NCBI GenBank assembly: GCA_020633625.1
Contig: JACKDJ010000019.1
Coordinates: 30,754-94,753 of the forward strand
Source: Myxococcales bacterium
GTDB taxonomy: Bacteria > Myxococcota_A > Bradymonadia > REDH01
Reading direction: 5' to 3'
DNA length: 64,000 bases
Shown: piece by piece, positions 1 to 7,093 of the stretch
Numbering within the stretch: position 1 is the first letter of the stretch
Layout of the letters: each line of letters starts with the position of its first letter
The notes under the pieces: model-generated
What the model was told of the DNA's origin: nothing
The model's input: the letters and a program-made list of their open reading frames with translations, nothing else
Database searches by the model: none
Translations under genes and position numbers: made by a program

Positions 1-172
1 CGTTGGCAAAGCGGTCCACCATGAGCTGGTAGATCACTTCACCGCGCCAATCGGCGGCGTGGCTCGTCACCTCGAAGTCCGACGTGACCTCGGTCGGCCG
101 GTCCTCGCAGGCGCTCGCGCCGATGGCTGCGAGCACCACGAGCGTAAAGCCGATCCGCCACACGTTCGCCAT
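1..172 (-). CDS. GH13 alpha-amylase-family lipoprotein, 5' fragment
   Basis: Only the first 57 codons are in the window; the gene runs off the left edge. The start is ATG at 172, with a GAGGGAGA ribosome-binding site just upstream. Residues 1-21 form a lipoprotein signal ending in ASA-C22. After a short linker comes 'GEVIYQLMVDRFAN', the first beta-strand signature of GH13 amylases (usual form 'xVIYxxxxDRFxNGD'). It is the last visible gene of a minus-strand operon and lies 11 bases after a LamB-type porin, so a cell-surface or periplasmic maltodextrin/starch hydrolase is likely. The catalytic Asp/Glu residues would lie outside the window, so activity cannot be judged. Confidence 0.8.
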   Translation of the reverse strand, partial: MANVWRIGFTLVVLAAIGASACEDRPTEVTSDFEVTSHAADWRGEVIYQLMVDRFAN

Positions 173-183
173 CGCGGTCTCCC

Positions 184-1605
184 TCACTGGTACGACGAGG
201 AGTTGAACCACCACTCGGCGCCGACGCCGAGGTAGTGCTGAACGGGCTCGGTCCGTCGGTCGCCGTCTGGCCACGCCGCCTGCGCTCCCTCGTTCAAGAA
301 CGAGACGGAGTAGATCAGCCGGATCTGCGGCCGCGCGTACACGCCGCGGTCAACGCTCAGGGTCGGCAGCGCGGCCAGCTTGATGATCGCCGGCTCGAGG
401 TATGTGTCGGTTCGCGCGGAGAGCCCCTCGGGCACACGGCGCTGGAACGAGGCCTCGAACGCCTGGTGAAAGTGGTCCGTCACAAACACGACCGGGCGCA
501 ACGACAGCACGGTCTCCGTGTAGTCGTCGGGGTCGTATCGCGTGCTGTCGGCGTCATCGAACCACTGCACGTACCCGCCGACGGTCGCGCCGACCCAACG
601 GGTCTCGTAGTTGCCGCTCACCGCCACGCGCACCGAGCGAGCTTCAGCCGCGCGGCGCGCGGTGTCGAGGCCTACCGGCACGGCCAGCACGCCATACGCC
701 GACAGGCCGCGCGCGTACCGGACGAACGCGTTCGCGAACGCGTTCCGCCCGAACCCCCACATGCCGATCTGGCCGCCGACCGCGTAGCCGTGGTCCGCGG
801 GCAGCGCGACGCGAACGTCATCGGCGTTGTCATACTCGCCGGATCCGATTCCCTGCCCTTCGGCGTACACGACGACCTTCGCCGACGTCGCGCCGAGGAC
901 GTTCTCGAACCGCTGCTCGAGGCGGAGCGAGCCCACCGCGCGCGTCCTGTCGAGTAGCAGCAGCTCCTCGGTCGCGAACGAGGGCCCGGCGACTTCGAGG
1001 GTCTGGTACTGGTAGGTGTCGTGGAGCTGATTCACGCCGCCGTGCAGCGAGACCGTCGTGTTCGTCGCTGCGACGTCGTAACGCGCCCCGCCGCCCACCG
1101 TGTTCAGCTCGTCGAGCGGCCAGAAGTCGAGCAGGTAGATGTCGTCGCCGCGGAGCATCCGCGAGCCGGCCCAGATCGACAGCCCGCCGACGCCGAACTC
1201 GCGAGCCTCGACATAGGCATTGCGCAGCGCGATCGCGCCGTCGAAGTCGCCGTCGAGGTGAAAGAGCGCGTCGGTCAGCGCCAGCGTCAGGACGGTGTCG
1301 AACGCCGCATCATCGGCAGCGGTGTACCGGGTCTGGAAGTCGAGCTCGACGTAGCTCGCCTCCTCGAGTCGGGGGCCGTGGCTGACGACGGACAGCGCGT
1401 GGCCGGCGCCGCCGCGGAGGTCCGACGCGCCGACGACTCGCCCGTAGGAGCCGAACCGGAACTGAAGCGGAGACGGAGACGCCGCGGACGCCGCTGGGAT
1501 CTCCGCCTGCTCCGTCTGCTGTTGGGCGAGCTCCTGCGTCGCGGCGGGTGCCGCCGCGACGCATGCAAGGAGCGCGGCGGTTCGAGCGAGGCGCTGCGAC
1601 TTCAC
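184..1605 (-). CDS. LamB/maltoporin-like carbohydrate porin
   Basis: This is a 473-residue outer-membrane protein with an N-terminal signal peptide (start 'VKSQRLARTAALLACVAAA', cleavage near AAPAATQ). The GTG start at 1605 lies one base after the stop of the upstream gene, with a GGAG site; the frame stays open further upstream but those codons belong to the preceding gene. LamB-like features are 'FGSYGRVVG' near the mature N-terminus, 'GGLSIWAGSRMLRGDDIYL' followed by 'DFWPLDELNTVGGG', and a C-terminal strand ending near 'GVGAEWWF'. The family forms 18-stranded trimeric channels for maltodextrins and other sugars. The following gene is an amylase-family lipoprotein, which fits sugar uptake. 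Sequence conservation with classical LamB is limited, so the exact substrate is open. Confidence 0.78.
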   Translation of the reverse strand: MKSQRLARTAALLACVAAAPAATQELAQQQTEQAEIPAASAASPSPLQFRFGSYGRVVGASDLRGGAGHALSVVSHGPRLEEASYVELDFQTRYTAADDAAFDTVLTLALTDALFHLDGDFDGAIALRNAYVEAREFGVGGLSIWAGSRMLRGDDIYLLDFWPLDELNTVGGGARYDVAATNTTVSLHGGVNQLHDTYQYQTLEVAGPSFATEELLLLDRTRAVGSLRLEQRFENVLGATSAKVVVYAEGQGIGSGEYDNADDVRVALPADHGYAVGGQIGMWGFGRNAFANAFVRYARGLSAYGVLAVPVGLDTARRAAEARSVRVAVSGNYETRWVGATVGGYVQWFDDADSTRYDPDDYTETVLSLRPVVFVTDHFHQAFEASFQRRVPEGLSARTDTYLEPAIIKLAALPTLSVDRGVYARPQIRLIYSVSFLNEGAQAAWPDGDRRTEPVQHYLGVGAEWWFNSSSYQ

Positions 1606-1606
1606 G

Positions 1607-2635
1607 TCACTCCGGGTCCTTGCAGCAGCGGAAGCCGAAGGTCGGGAGCGGGGGCGCGGTGGCGTCCGGCGTCGTGCGGCTGCTGCAGCGGAGGTTGAGC
1701 TGGATGTCCGCGAACGCGCCGCCGCGAAGCAGCCCGTCGCTGGTCCACTCGGCGAGGTTTCCGCTCTGGTCGAACGTGCCGACGTCGGAGAGACAGCCGG
1801 TGAACTGTCCAGTCGGCGCAGCCTGGTCGAGCGGCGGCGTGTTCGAGCCGTTGCAGGTCGCGCCCTCGTACGTGTTTCCGTACGGGTAGAGGTGGGCCGA
1901 GGCGCCCTGGCAGGCAGTCTGCCACTCGAGCGCCGAACACACGCGCTTCCCAGCGGCGGCGCAGGCCGACTGCGCGTCTGCGAGAGAGACGGTCGACCAC
2001 GGGCGCACACCCGCGCGAGACGTCGCGACGGCCAGCGTGCCAGGGCTCGCGGCCGAGGCGTCGGACCGGCTCGCCTCGTAGCTGTCGATGCATACGGAGG
2101 TGCCACCGCTCAGCGTGATGATCGACATTCCGCCACCGCACGGGCCAGCGCTGTCGCAGACTGGCGGGTCGTCGATCGTGCCGTTGCAGTCGTTGTCGGC
2201 GCCGTCGCAGACCTCGGGGCCGGTGGGCACACAGGTCGGGACGTCGGGGTCGACGTCGGGGTCGAGCGGCACGTCCTCGCCGGCGTCCCCCGAGCCATCG
2301 GGCGCGTCTGCCGTCGTGTCCGCATCATCGACCACGTCCGTGTCCGACGCGTCGGCGGACCCGTCCGCGGGGACGTCCTCGCTCGGGACGTCAGAGACGT
2401 CGGAGCCCACGTCACGGCCGGTCTCTTCGGTGTCTGTGCGTCCGCCCGTGTCGGTCGCCTCGCCGTCGACACAGCGGAAGAAGTCCGGGTCGCAGATCTG
2501 CCCGGACGGGCAGTCCTCGTCGAGGTCGCACGGGACGTCGGCGTCGAAGTCAATCCGGCACGCCGACGCGAGCATCGGCAGCGACAGCGACGCGACGGCG
2601 AGGAGGGGGAGCTTGCGGGACGCGGTCCGGGTCAA
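1607..2635 (-). CDS. FGE/SUMF1-like lipoprotein with a CDGxDNDC motif
   Basis: This 342-residue protein probably starts at TTG 2635 (GGGAG seven bases upstream), overlapping the stop of the TPR gene as TTGA. The lipoprotein signal ends at C26 (ASA-C). It is followed by a short Cys-rich segment ('CDLDEDCPSGQICDPDFFRC') and a long Asp/Ser/Thr linker typical of myxobacterial surface lipoproteins. Near residue 145 is 'VCDGADNDCNGTIDD', a putative metal-binding motif. From about 165 to the end is a formylglycine-generating-enzyme-type fold ('GKRVCSALEWQTACQG', 'NLAEWTSDGLLRGGAF', 'FGFRC'). Only one of the two active-site cysteines of true FGE is evident ('LRCSSR', with Gln where the first Cys would be), so sulfatase maturation is doubtful. 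A binding or structural role is more likely. Confidence 0.8.
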   Translation of the reverse strand: MTRTASRKLPLLAVASLSLPMLASACRIDFDADVPCDLDEDCPSGQICDPDFFRCVDGEATDTGGRTDTEETGRDVGSDVSDVPSEDVPADGSADASDTDVVDDADTTADAPDGSGDAGEDVPLDPDVDPDVPTCVPTGPEVCDGADNDCNGTIDDPPVCDSAGPCGGGMSIITLSGGTSVCIDSYEASRSDASAASPGTLAVATSRAGVRPWSTVSLADAQSACAAAGKRVCSALEWQTACQGASAHLYPYGNTYEGATCNGSNTPPLDQAAPTGQFTGCLSDVGTFDQSGNLAEWTSDGLLRGGAFADIQLNLRCSSRTTPDATAPPLPTFGFRCCKDPE

Positions 2636-3360
2636 AGGGAGCTCCCTTCGGCGTGAGGGGTCTCTGGGCTTGCCTGCGCGTCCCAGCTCGGTGCGGCCTC
2701 GTCGGTCGCCGCCGGCCTCACAGCGTAGCCGATCACAGCGGCGGCGCACACGAGCGCGACTGCGACGATCGCGATCCAGATGGCGGCGCGGGGCTGCGGC
2801 TCGACCTCGCTGGGCAGGGTGCGGTCGTCGACGTACTGACGGAGCAGCTCTTCGCTGACGGGCTCGGGCGACGCGTCGAGCACGACGCGAGGTCGCCCGA
2901 CATCCGTGGCTGGCCTCACGTCGAGCGGGTTGTCGAACTGAGCCCAGTTCTCGCGCGGCGGCGCCGGGGCAGGCGCCGCCGGGATCGCACTGGGCGCCGA
3001 AGGCGCCGCTTGCGGGACTACGGCCTCGACAGCGGCCGCCGGCTCGACTAGCGGTGCGAGCAGCACGCCCTCGCGCGCCTGCGTCTTGTCCAAGGCCTTG
3101 AGCTTCTCATGGTTGCCGGTCTCTTCGAGCTCGGCCCGGACCACGTCGAGGAGGTAGCGGCCGTTGGGCTGCTGGCACAGGATCTGGAGCAGCTCGCGCT
3201 CCATCCCGGGGCTCGGGATCTCTTCGACGTAGAGGTGTAGGAGCCACTCGACGGCCTCGGCGTCCTGCGGCTCCCGCTTCAGTCCCTGGGCGAGGATCAT
3301 CGCGGCCCGCGCGGTCTCGCCGCGCGCGTGCATCGACTTCGCTCGCTCGAGGAACGCCAT
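2632..3360 (-). CDS. TPR-like protein with single C-terminal membrane segment
   Basis: This is a 242-residue protein. Residues 1-95 are helical and repeat-like ('FLERAKSMHARGETARAAMILAQG', 'REPQDAEAVEWLL'), resembling tetratricopeptide repeats. Residues about 105-140 are Ala/Pro-rich, and a transmembrane helix lies near 193-215 ('AAIWIAIVAVALVCAAAVIG'), followed by a short acidic tail. There is no signal peptide, so the TPR part is predicted to be cytoplasmic with the tail outside. The start at 3360 has GAGG six bases upstream. It lies seven bases after the DUF4332 gene and overlaps the next gene, so it is co-transcribed with the envelope operon. It could be an assembly or scaffold factor for the barrels; no specific function is recognised. 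Confidence 0.75.
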   Translation of the reverse strand: MAFLERAKSMHARGETARAAMILAQGLKREPQDAEAVEWLLHLYVEEIPSPGMERELLQILCQQPNGRYLLDVVRAELEETGNHEKLKALDKTQAREGVLLAPLVEPAAAVEAVVPQAAPSAPSAIPAAPAPAPPRENWAQFDNPLDVRPATDVGRPRVVLDASPEPVSEELLRQYVDDRTLPSEVEPQPRAAIWIAIVAVALVCAAAVIGYAVRPAATDEAAPSWDAQASPETPHAEGSSL

Positions 3361-3367
3361 GGGCGCC

Positions 3368-3844
3368 TCAGTACTCGACGCGGATCGCGGCGCTCGACGC
3401 CTCTGTGATCCAGTGCTGAACGAGCGCCACCTCCGGGTCGACCCCGGTGACGCGCTGCGCGGCGTTCACGGCGACGAGCTCCGCCTGGAGTTGTGCCGCG
3501 TCGCGACCGGCGAGGTCCTCGAGATCCTGCACCCCTCCGGCGACGAGCAGGTCGTAGGCGCGCGGGCCGACGCCGTCGATCTGCAGGAACTCGCACATGC
3601 GCGCCAGCTCGGTGAGCTCCCCGAGCGACGCGCCGGTGACGGACGCCAGCGCGCGCCGGTCGTCGGCGGTGTCGACGTTGCGGAGCACGTCGGCGGTCGT
3701 CTCGTACCCGAGACGCTCCAGCTCAGCGTAGAGCGCCGGTGAGAAGCGTTCGGTGACGTCCGGCAGGCGGTAGTGCGACGCGTACGCGGCCGGCGAGAAC
3801 GCGGCGACGAGCAGGAAGCCGAGGGCGGATCGGATGAGCTTCAT
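3368..3844 (-). CDS. Secreted DUF4332 (helix-hairpin-helix-like) protein
   Basis: This 158-residue product has a clear signal peptide ('MKLIRSALGFLLVAAFS', cleaved near AYA-SHY). The remainder resembles DUF4332: the segment 'MCEFLQIDGVGPRAYDLLVA' followed by 'GGVQDLEDLAGRDAAQLQAE' is the typical helix-hairpin-helix pattern. That fold usually binds DNA or protein, so its presence in an exported protein is odd. The ATG at 3844 overlaps the stop of the preceding barrel gene as ATGA. It is embedded in the seven-gene minus operon. Confidence 0.75.
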   Translation of the reverse strand: MKLIRSALGFLLVAAFSPAAYASHYRLPDVTERFSPALYAELERLGYETTADVLRNVDTADDRRALASVTGASLGELTELARMCEFLQIDGVGPRAYDLLVAGGVQDLEDLAGRDAAQLQAELVAVNAAQRVTGVDPEVALVQHWITEASSAAIRVEY

Positions 3845-4581
3845 CGGGAGACGCGGACATCGGACGGGAAGAACACGCTCACGCCGAGGGAGCCGACCAC
3901 ATGGCTGCGAAAGCGCTCTTCGACCGGTGTGGGCTCGGCGGCGATGCCGCAGCAGTACCGTTGCGCCTCGGCGCTCGAGTAGAGGTAGTCTTGAAAGAGC
4001 GCCGTCACGGCGATCTTGTCGCTGACGAACGTGCGCATGCCGACGCCGATCGCCGGTCCAAAGGAGAAGCCGGCGACGTCGTCGGCATCCGAAGAGCGCA
4101 TCGCGCCCCCGACGCCGGCGGTCAGGAACACGTCCCAGTGCAGGATGTGGTTGCCGATCAGGTTTGCCTTGCCGCTGAGCGGAACATAGCTCAGGTGGAA
4201 GTCGAACAGGATGGGGTGCTCGGCGTAGTACACCTCGGACCGCTCCTGCACCGGCTCCGAGAGCCGGATGTCGGCGTAGTTGCGAGTGACGCTCGTATCC
4301 AGGTCGAGGACCCCAACGTTCGCGTTGACCCCGAGGCCGAAGGCGTTGGTCAGGTGGTACCGCCCGGTGACGGTCAGGAAGATCGAGCGTTTGAACGCAG
4401 GCGCGATGGAGCTGCCGAGCAGCGGCGCGAGCTCGAACCGGTCGCTCCGAAACAGGAGCTGGCGACGGACCGCAGGACCTGACTGCAGGCTGCGACTCTG
4501 CGCCTGCGACTCTGCTGAATCCACGACGAGCGCACCGAGCGCGACGGCGACAGCGAGAACCACGCGAACCACGGCCCTCAT
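3841..4581 (-). CDS. Outer-membrane beta-barrel protein (myxobacterial paired type)
   Basis: This 246-residue product has a signal peptide ('VVLAVAVALGALVVDSAESQ') and alternating beta-strand character through to a C-terminal aromatic strand ('SLGVSVFFPS'). 'YHLTNAFGLGVNANVG', 'YAEHPILFDFHLSYVPLSGK' and 'FGPAIGVGMRTF' match the outer-membrane beta-barrel domain that occurs in adjacent pairs in Myxococcales. It follows a paralogous barrel gene (4578-5261) with an ATGA overlap, so the two are translationally coupled and may form a heteromer. Function is unknown. Confidence 0.78.
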   Translation of the reverse strand: MRAVVRVVLAVAVALGALVVDSAESQAQSRSLQSGPAVRRQLLFRSDRFELAPLLGSSIAPAFKRSIFLTVTGRYHLTNAFGLGVNANVGVLDLDTSVTRNYADIRLSEPVQERSEVYYAEHPILFDFHLSYVPLSGKANLIGNHILHWDVFLTAGVGGAMRSSDADDVAGFSFGPAIGVGMRTFVSDKIAVTALFQDYLYSSAEAQRYCCGIAAEPTPVEERFRSHVVGSLGVSVFFPSDVRVSR

Positions 4582-5261
4582 TGCGCGCCCTCATCGTACG
4601 TGTAGCGGAAGTTGAACGGCATCAAGATCACGAGCCCGACCGTCCCGGTCACCGTGTTGGTCAGCGAACGACCACCAACGGGCAGGTCCTCGATGGTCAG
4701 TCGGTCGCGGAACTCGGTGTTCACGCCCAACCAGCGGTTGAAGTACAGGTTGGCGCCCGCGGCGACCGCACCGCCGCCGTGCGTCTCGCCCGCCGACGAC
4801 ACCGCGCCAGCGCCGGCCGAGACGTAGAGGTCGAAGTAGCCGATCGCCTTGTTGAACAGGACGAACTTTCCGTAGAGCGGCACGAACCCGACATCGAGTC
4901 CGCCGTACCACTCGAGCGGAGCCACCTCCGGCACCGCCGCGGTCGTCTCGATGACGTCCTCGTACGCGCCCGTGGTTCCGCCGAGAGCGCCGCCGAAGTC
5001 GAACGCCTCGAAGGTGCCGCCGATGAACAGCCGCTCGCTGATGTTCAGGCTCAGCGACCCGCCCACCGTCCACTGGCGCAGCACGGCGTCATTGATCGTC
5101 GTGCCGACGCGAGGCGTGAGCGAGACGCGGTGCCGCCGAAGCACCGGCTTCGGCTGGATCACCGTGATGGTGCCGTCCGGGATCTCCTGCGCCGAGGCCT
5201 CCGCGCCGGCCACCACCGACGCGAGTGCGGCCACGGCGAGTGCTACGTTCCTTCGCTGCAT
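4578..5261 (-). CDS. Outer-membrane beta-barrel protein, paralogue of next gene
   Basis: This 227-residue protein is the first gene of the minus operon. The ATG at 5261 is preceded by AGGAG at five-base spacing, which favours it over in-frame codons further upstream. The signal peptide runs to about residue 25 (ASA-QE). 'MNISERLFIGG'-like strands, 'YGGLDVGFVPLYGKFVLFNK' and 'FDLYVSAGAG' correspond position by position to strands in the downstream paralogue ('FDFHLSYVPLSGK', 'DVFLTAGVG'), and the C-terminus ends in a barrel strand ('FRYTY'). Two tandem diverged copies suggest an ancient duplication. Role unknown. Confidence 0.78.
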   Translation of the reverse strand: MQRRNVALAVAALASVVAGAEASAQEIPDGTITVIQPKPVLRRHRVSLTPRVGTTINDAVLRQWTVGGSLSLNISERLFIGGTFEAFDFGGALGGTTGAYEDVIETTAAVPEVAPLEWYGGLDVGFVPLYGKFVLFNKAIGYFDLYVSAGAGAVSSAGETHGGGAVAAGANLYFNRWLGVNTEFRDRLTIEDLPVGGRSLTNTVTGTVGLVILMPFNFRYTYDEGAQ

Positions 5262-5329
5262 GGAGCTCCTGGTGCCGCGCGCCCGTGCGGCCAGCCGCGG
5301 TCGGCGAGCCATGCGATACAGGCGGCCGG

Positions 5330-5359
5330 AACTTACCATGCGCCCCAAAAGCGCCGCAA
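5330..5359 (-). promoter_or_regulatory. Candidate promoter for the barrel-to-amylase operon
   Basis: On the minus strand TTGCGG (5359-5354) is separated by 18 bases from TAAGTT (5335-5330), 68 bases before the ATG at 5261. It resembles a sigma-70 site. The intergenic stretch 5262-5386 holds nothing else that I can recognise. Confidence 0.35.
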
Positions 5360-5386
5360 GCCTTTCATCCCGCGGCGAAGCGCTGC

Positions 5387-7093
5387 CTAGAACAGCGCGT
5401 CGACGAACTCGTCGGCGTCGAACGGGCGCAGGTCCTCCACCGCCTCCCCAATCCCGATCGCATAGATCGGGACCTGCAGCTCCTCGCTGATCCCGATCAC
5501 GACGCCGCCCTTCGCCGTCCCGTCGAGCTTCGTCAAGATCAGGCCCGTCAGAGGCACCGCCTCGCCGAACATCTTCGCCTGCTGGATCGCGTTCTGGCCC
5601 GTGTTCGAGTCGATCACCAACACCGTCTCGTGGGGCGCGCCATCCACCGCCTTGCCCGCCACCCGCGCGATCTTACGGAGCTCGTCCATCAGAGGCGCCT
5701 TCGTCTGCAGACGGCCTGCGGTGTCGCACAGGACCAGGTCGAACTTCTCGTCGACGGCGCGACGCAGGCCTTCGAACACCACGCCCGACGGATCGGACCC
5801 CTCCTTCCCCGAGTGAAGCGCGACCCCGACGCGCGACGCCCACTCGGCGAGCTGGTCGACCGCCGCAGCGCGGAACGTGTCACCGGCGACGACGAGGACC
5901 CGGAGTCCGCGGCGGGTGAACTGCGAAGCGAGCTTTCCGATCGTCGTCGTCTTTCCCGCCCCGTTGACGCCGACCATGAGCAAGACCCGCGGGCCGCTAC
6001 CCGCTTCCACTTCCAGCTTGCCAGGGTTGCGGCGCAGGATCGCCGCCGTCTCTGCGCGCAGCGCCCCCCACACCTGGCGCGGGTCGGACACCTCACCGGT
6101 CGAGAAGCGTTCCTCGACTGCCGCGAGCAGGCGTGTGCTCGTCTTTACACCGATGTCTGCCGTGAACAGCACCTCCTCGAGCTCCTCGAGGACGGCAGCG
6201 TCCAGGCGCGGCTTGGACGCGAAGATCGACCCGATCCGCGCCACAAAGCCGCCCCGCGTCTTCTCGAGAGACGCCGCCAGCGCCGGCGCCGGCTCTTCGA
6301 TAGGCGCGGGCGCTGCCACTGCGGGCGCGGCCGGCACGGGTGTCGGCGCCGCGGAACTCGACTTCGAGACCGCGGCGTCCGCTGCCGCCGCGGCGGGGTC
6401 AGCGGCTTGGTCCGGCTGCGGCGGCGTCGCGGGCGGGGCGTCCATCGGCTCGGCGCGAAGCCCCGCGGGCGCTTCGGTCGAAGCCGTCCGCTCCGCGGCT
6501 GCGCCCTTCGCGAGCTCCTCGGTTTCTGGCGGTGTCTGGCGGGGCACCAGCGCGTCGCCCCAGCCCTCTTCGTCGAACGCGAGCGGTTCACCGCCCTCAC
6601 CGGCTGCAGGCGCGGCCCTATCGGCCGGCGCGGCTGCCTCGGTCGAGGCTACCTCGGTCGGGTCGGCCGCGAGAGACGGTGCTTCGCCGCCAAGAGGCTC
6701 TTCGCTTCCGGGTGTGGCCGCGAGATCGCTCGTGTTTGGCGCGGCGACGGGACGCCCGCGACGCCTCTCCTTCTCGGCGGCGAGCGCCTCGGCGTCTGCG
6801 CCGCGGTTGAGCCTGGCGGACCGCGCCTCCTTGATCTCTCGGAGGCTCATCCCCTCGGTGATCTCCACCGGCGCGTCCACGGTCTGCCGCTCGATCGGCT
6901 TCGGTGCCGCCGCGCCCTGTAGCGACGGGGGCGGCGCCGGCGCCGCGAGTCGGCCCCGTCCGCGCAGCGCGGCGACGACGGCGAGGACGATCACCGCCAC
7001 GACCGCAATGATCACCGGGCCAAGGCCAAGCCCGAGCAGCGCGGTCGCGCTCGACGCATCGGCCATGAGGCCCACTGGCGTGATATCGTTCAT
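5387..7093 (-). CDS. ftsY: Signal recognition particle receptor FtsY
   Basis: This 568-residue SRP-receptor GTPase docks ribosome-SRP complexes at the inner membrane. It has an N-terminal membrane helix (about residues 22-43), a long Ala/Pro/Glu-rich A region (about 50-270), and then the N domain and G domain. GTPase motifs are visible: 'GVNGAGKTT' at 375-383, then 'DTFRAAAVDQL', 'DTAGRLQTK' and 'TKLDGTAKGG'. The true membrane anchor and the long linker make it bigger than the 300-500 residues usual for FtsY; Myxococcota versions often have extended N-termini. Its ATG overlaps the smc stop codon (ATGA), a gene pairing common in bacteria. Confidence 0.97.
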   Translation of the reverse strand: MNDITPVGLMADASSATALLGLGLGPVIIAVVAVIVLAVVAALRGRGRLAAPAPPPSLQGAAAPKPIERQTVDAPVEITEGMSLREIKEARSARLNRGADAEALAAEKERRRGRPVAAPNTSDLAATPGSEEPLGGEAPSLAADPTEVASTEAAAPADRAAPAAGEGGEPLAFDEEGWGDALVPRQTPPETEELAKGAAAERTASTEAPAGLRAEPMDAPPATPPQPDQAADPAAAAADAAVSKSSSAAPTPVPAAPAVAAPAPIEEPAPALAASLEKTRGGFVARIGSIFASKPRLDAAVLEELEEVLFTADIGVKTSTRLLAAVEERFSTGEVSDPRQVWGALRAETAAILRRNPGKLEVEAGSGPRVLLMVGVNGAGKTTTIGKLASQFTRRGLRVLVVAGDTFRAAAVDQLAEWASRVGVALHSGKEGSDPSGVVFEGLRRAVDEKFDLVLCDTAGRLQTKAPLMDELRKIARVAGKAVDGAPHETVLVIDSNTGQNAIQQAKMFGEAVPLTGLILTKLDGTAKGGVVIGISEELQVPIYAIGIGEAVEDLRPFDADEFVDALF

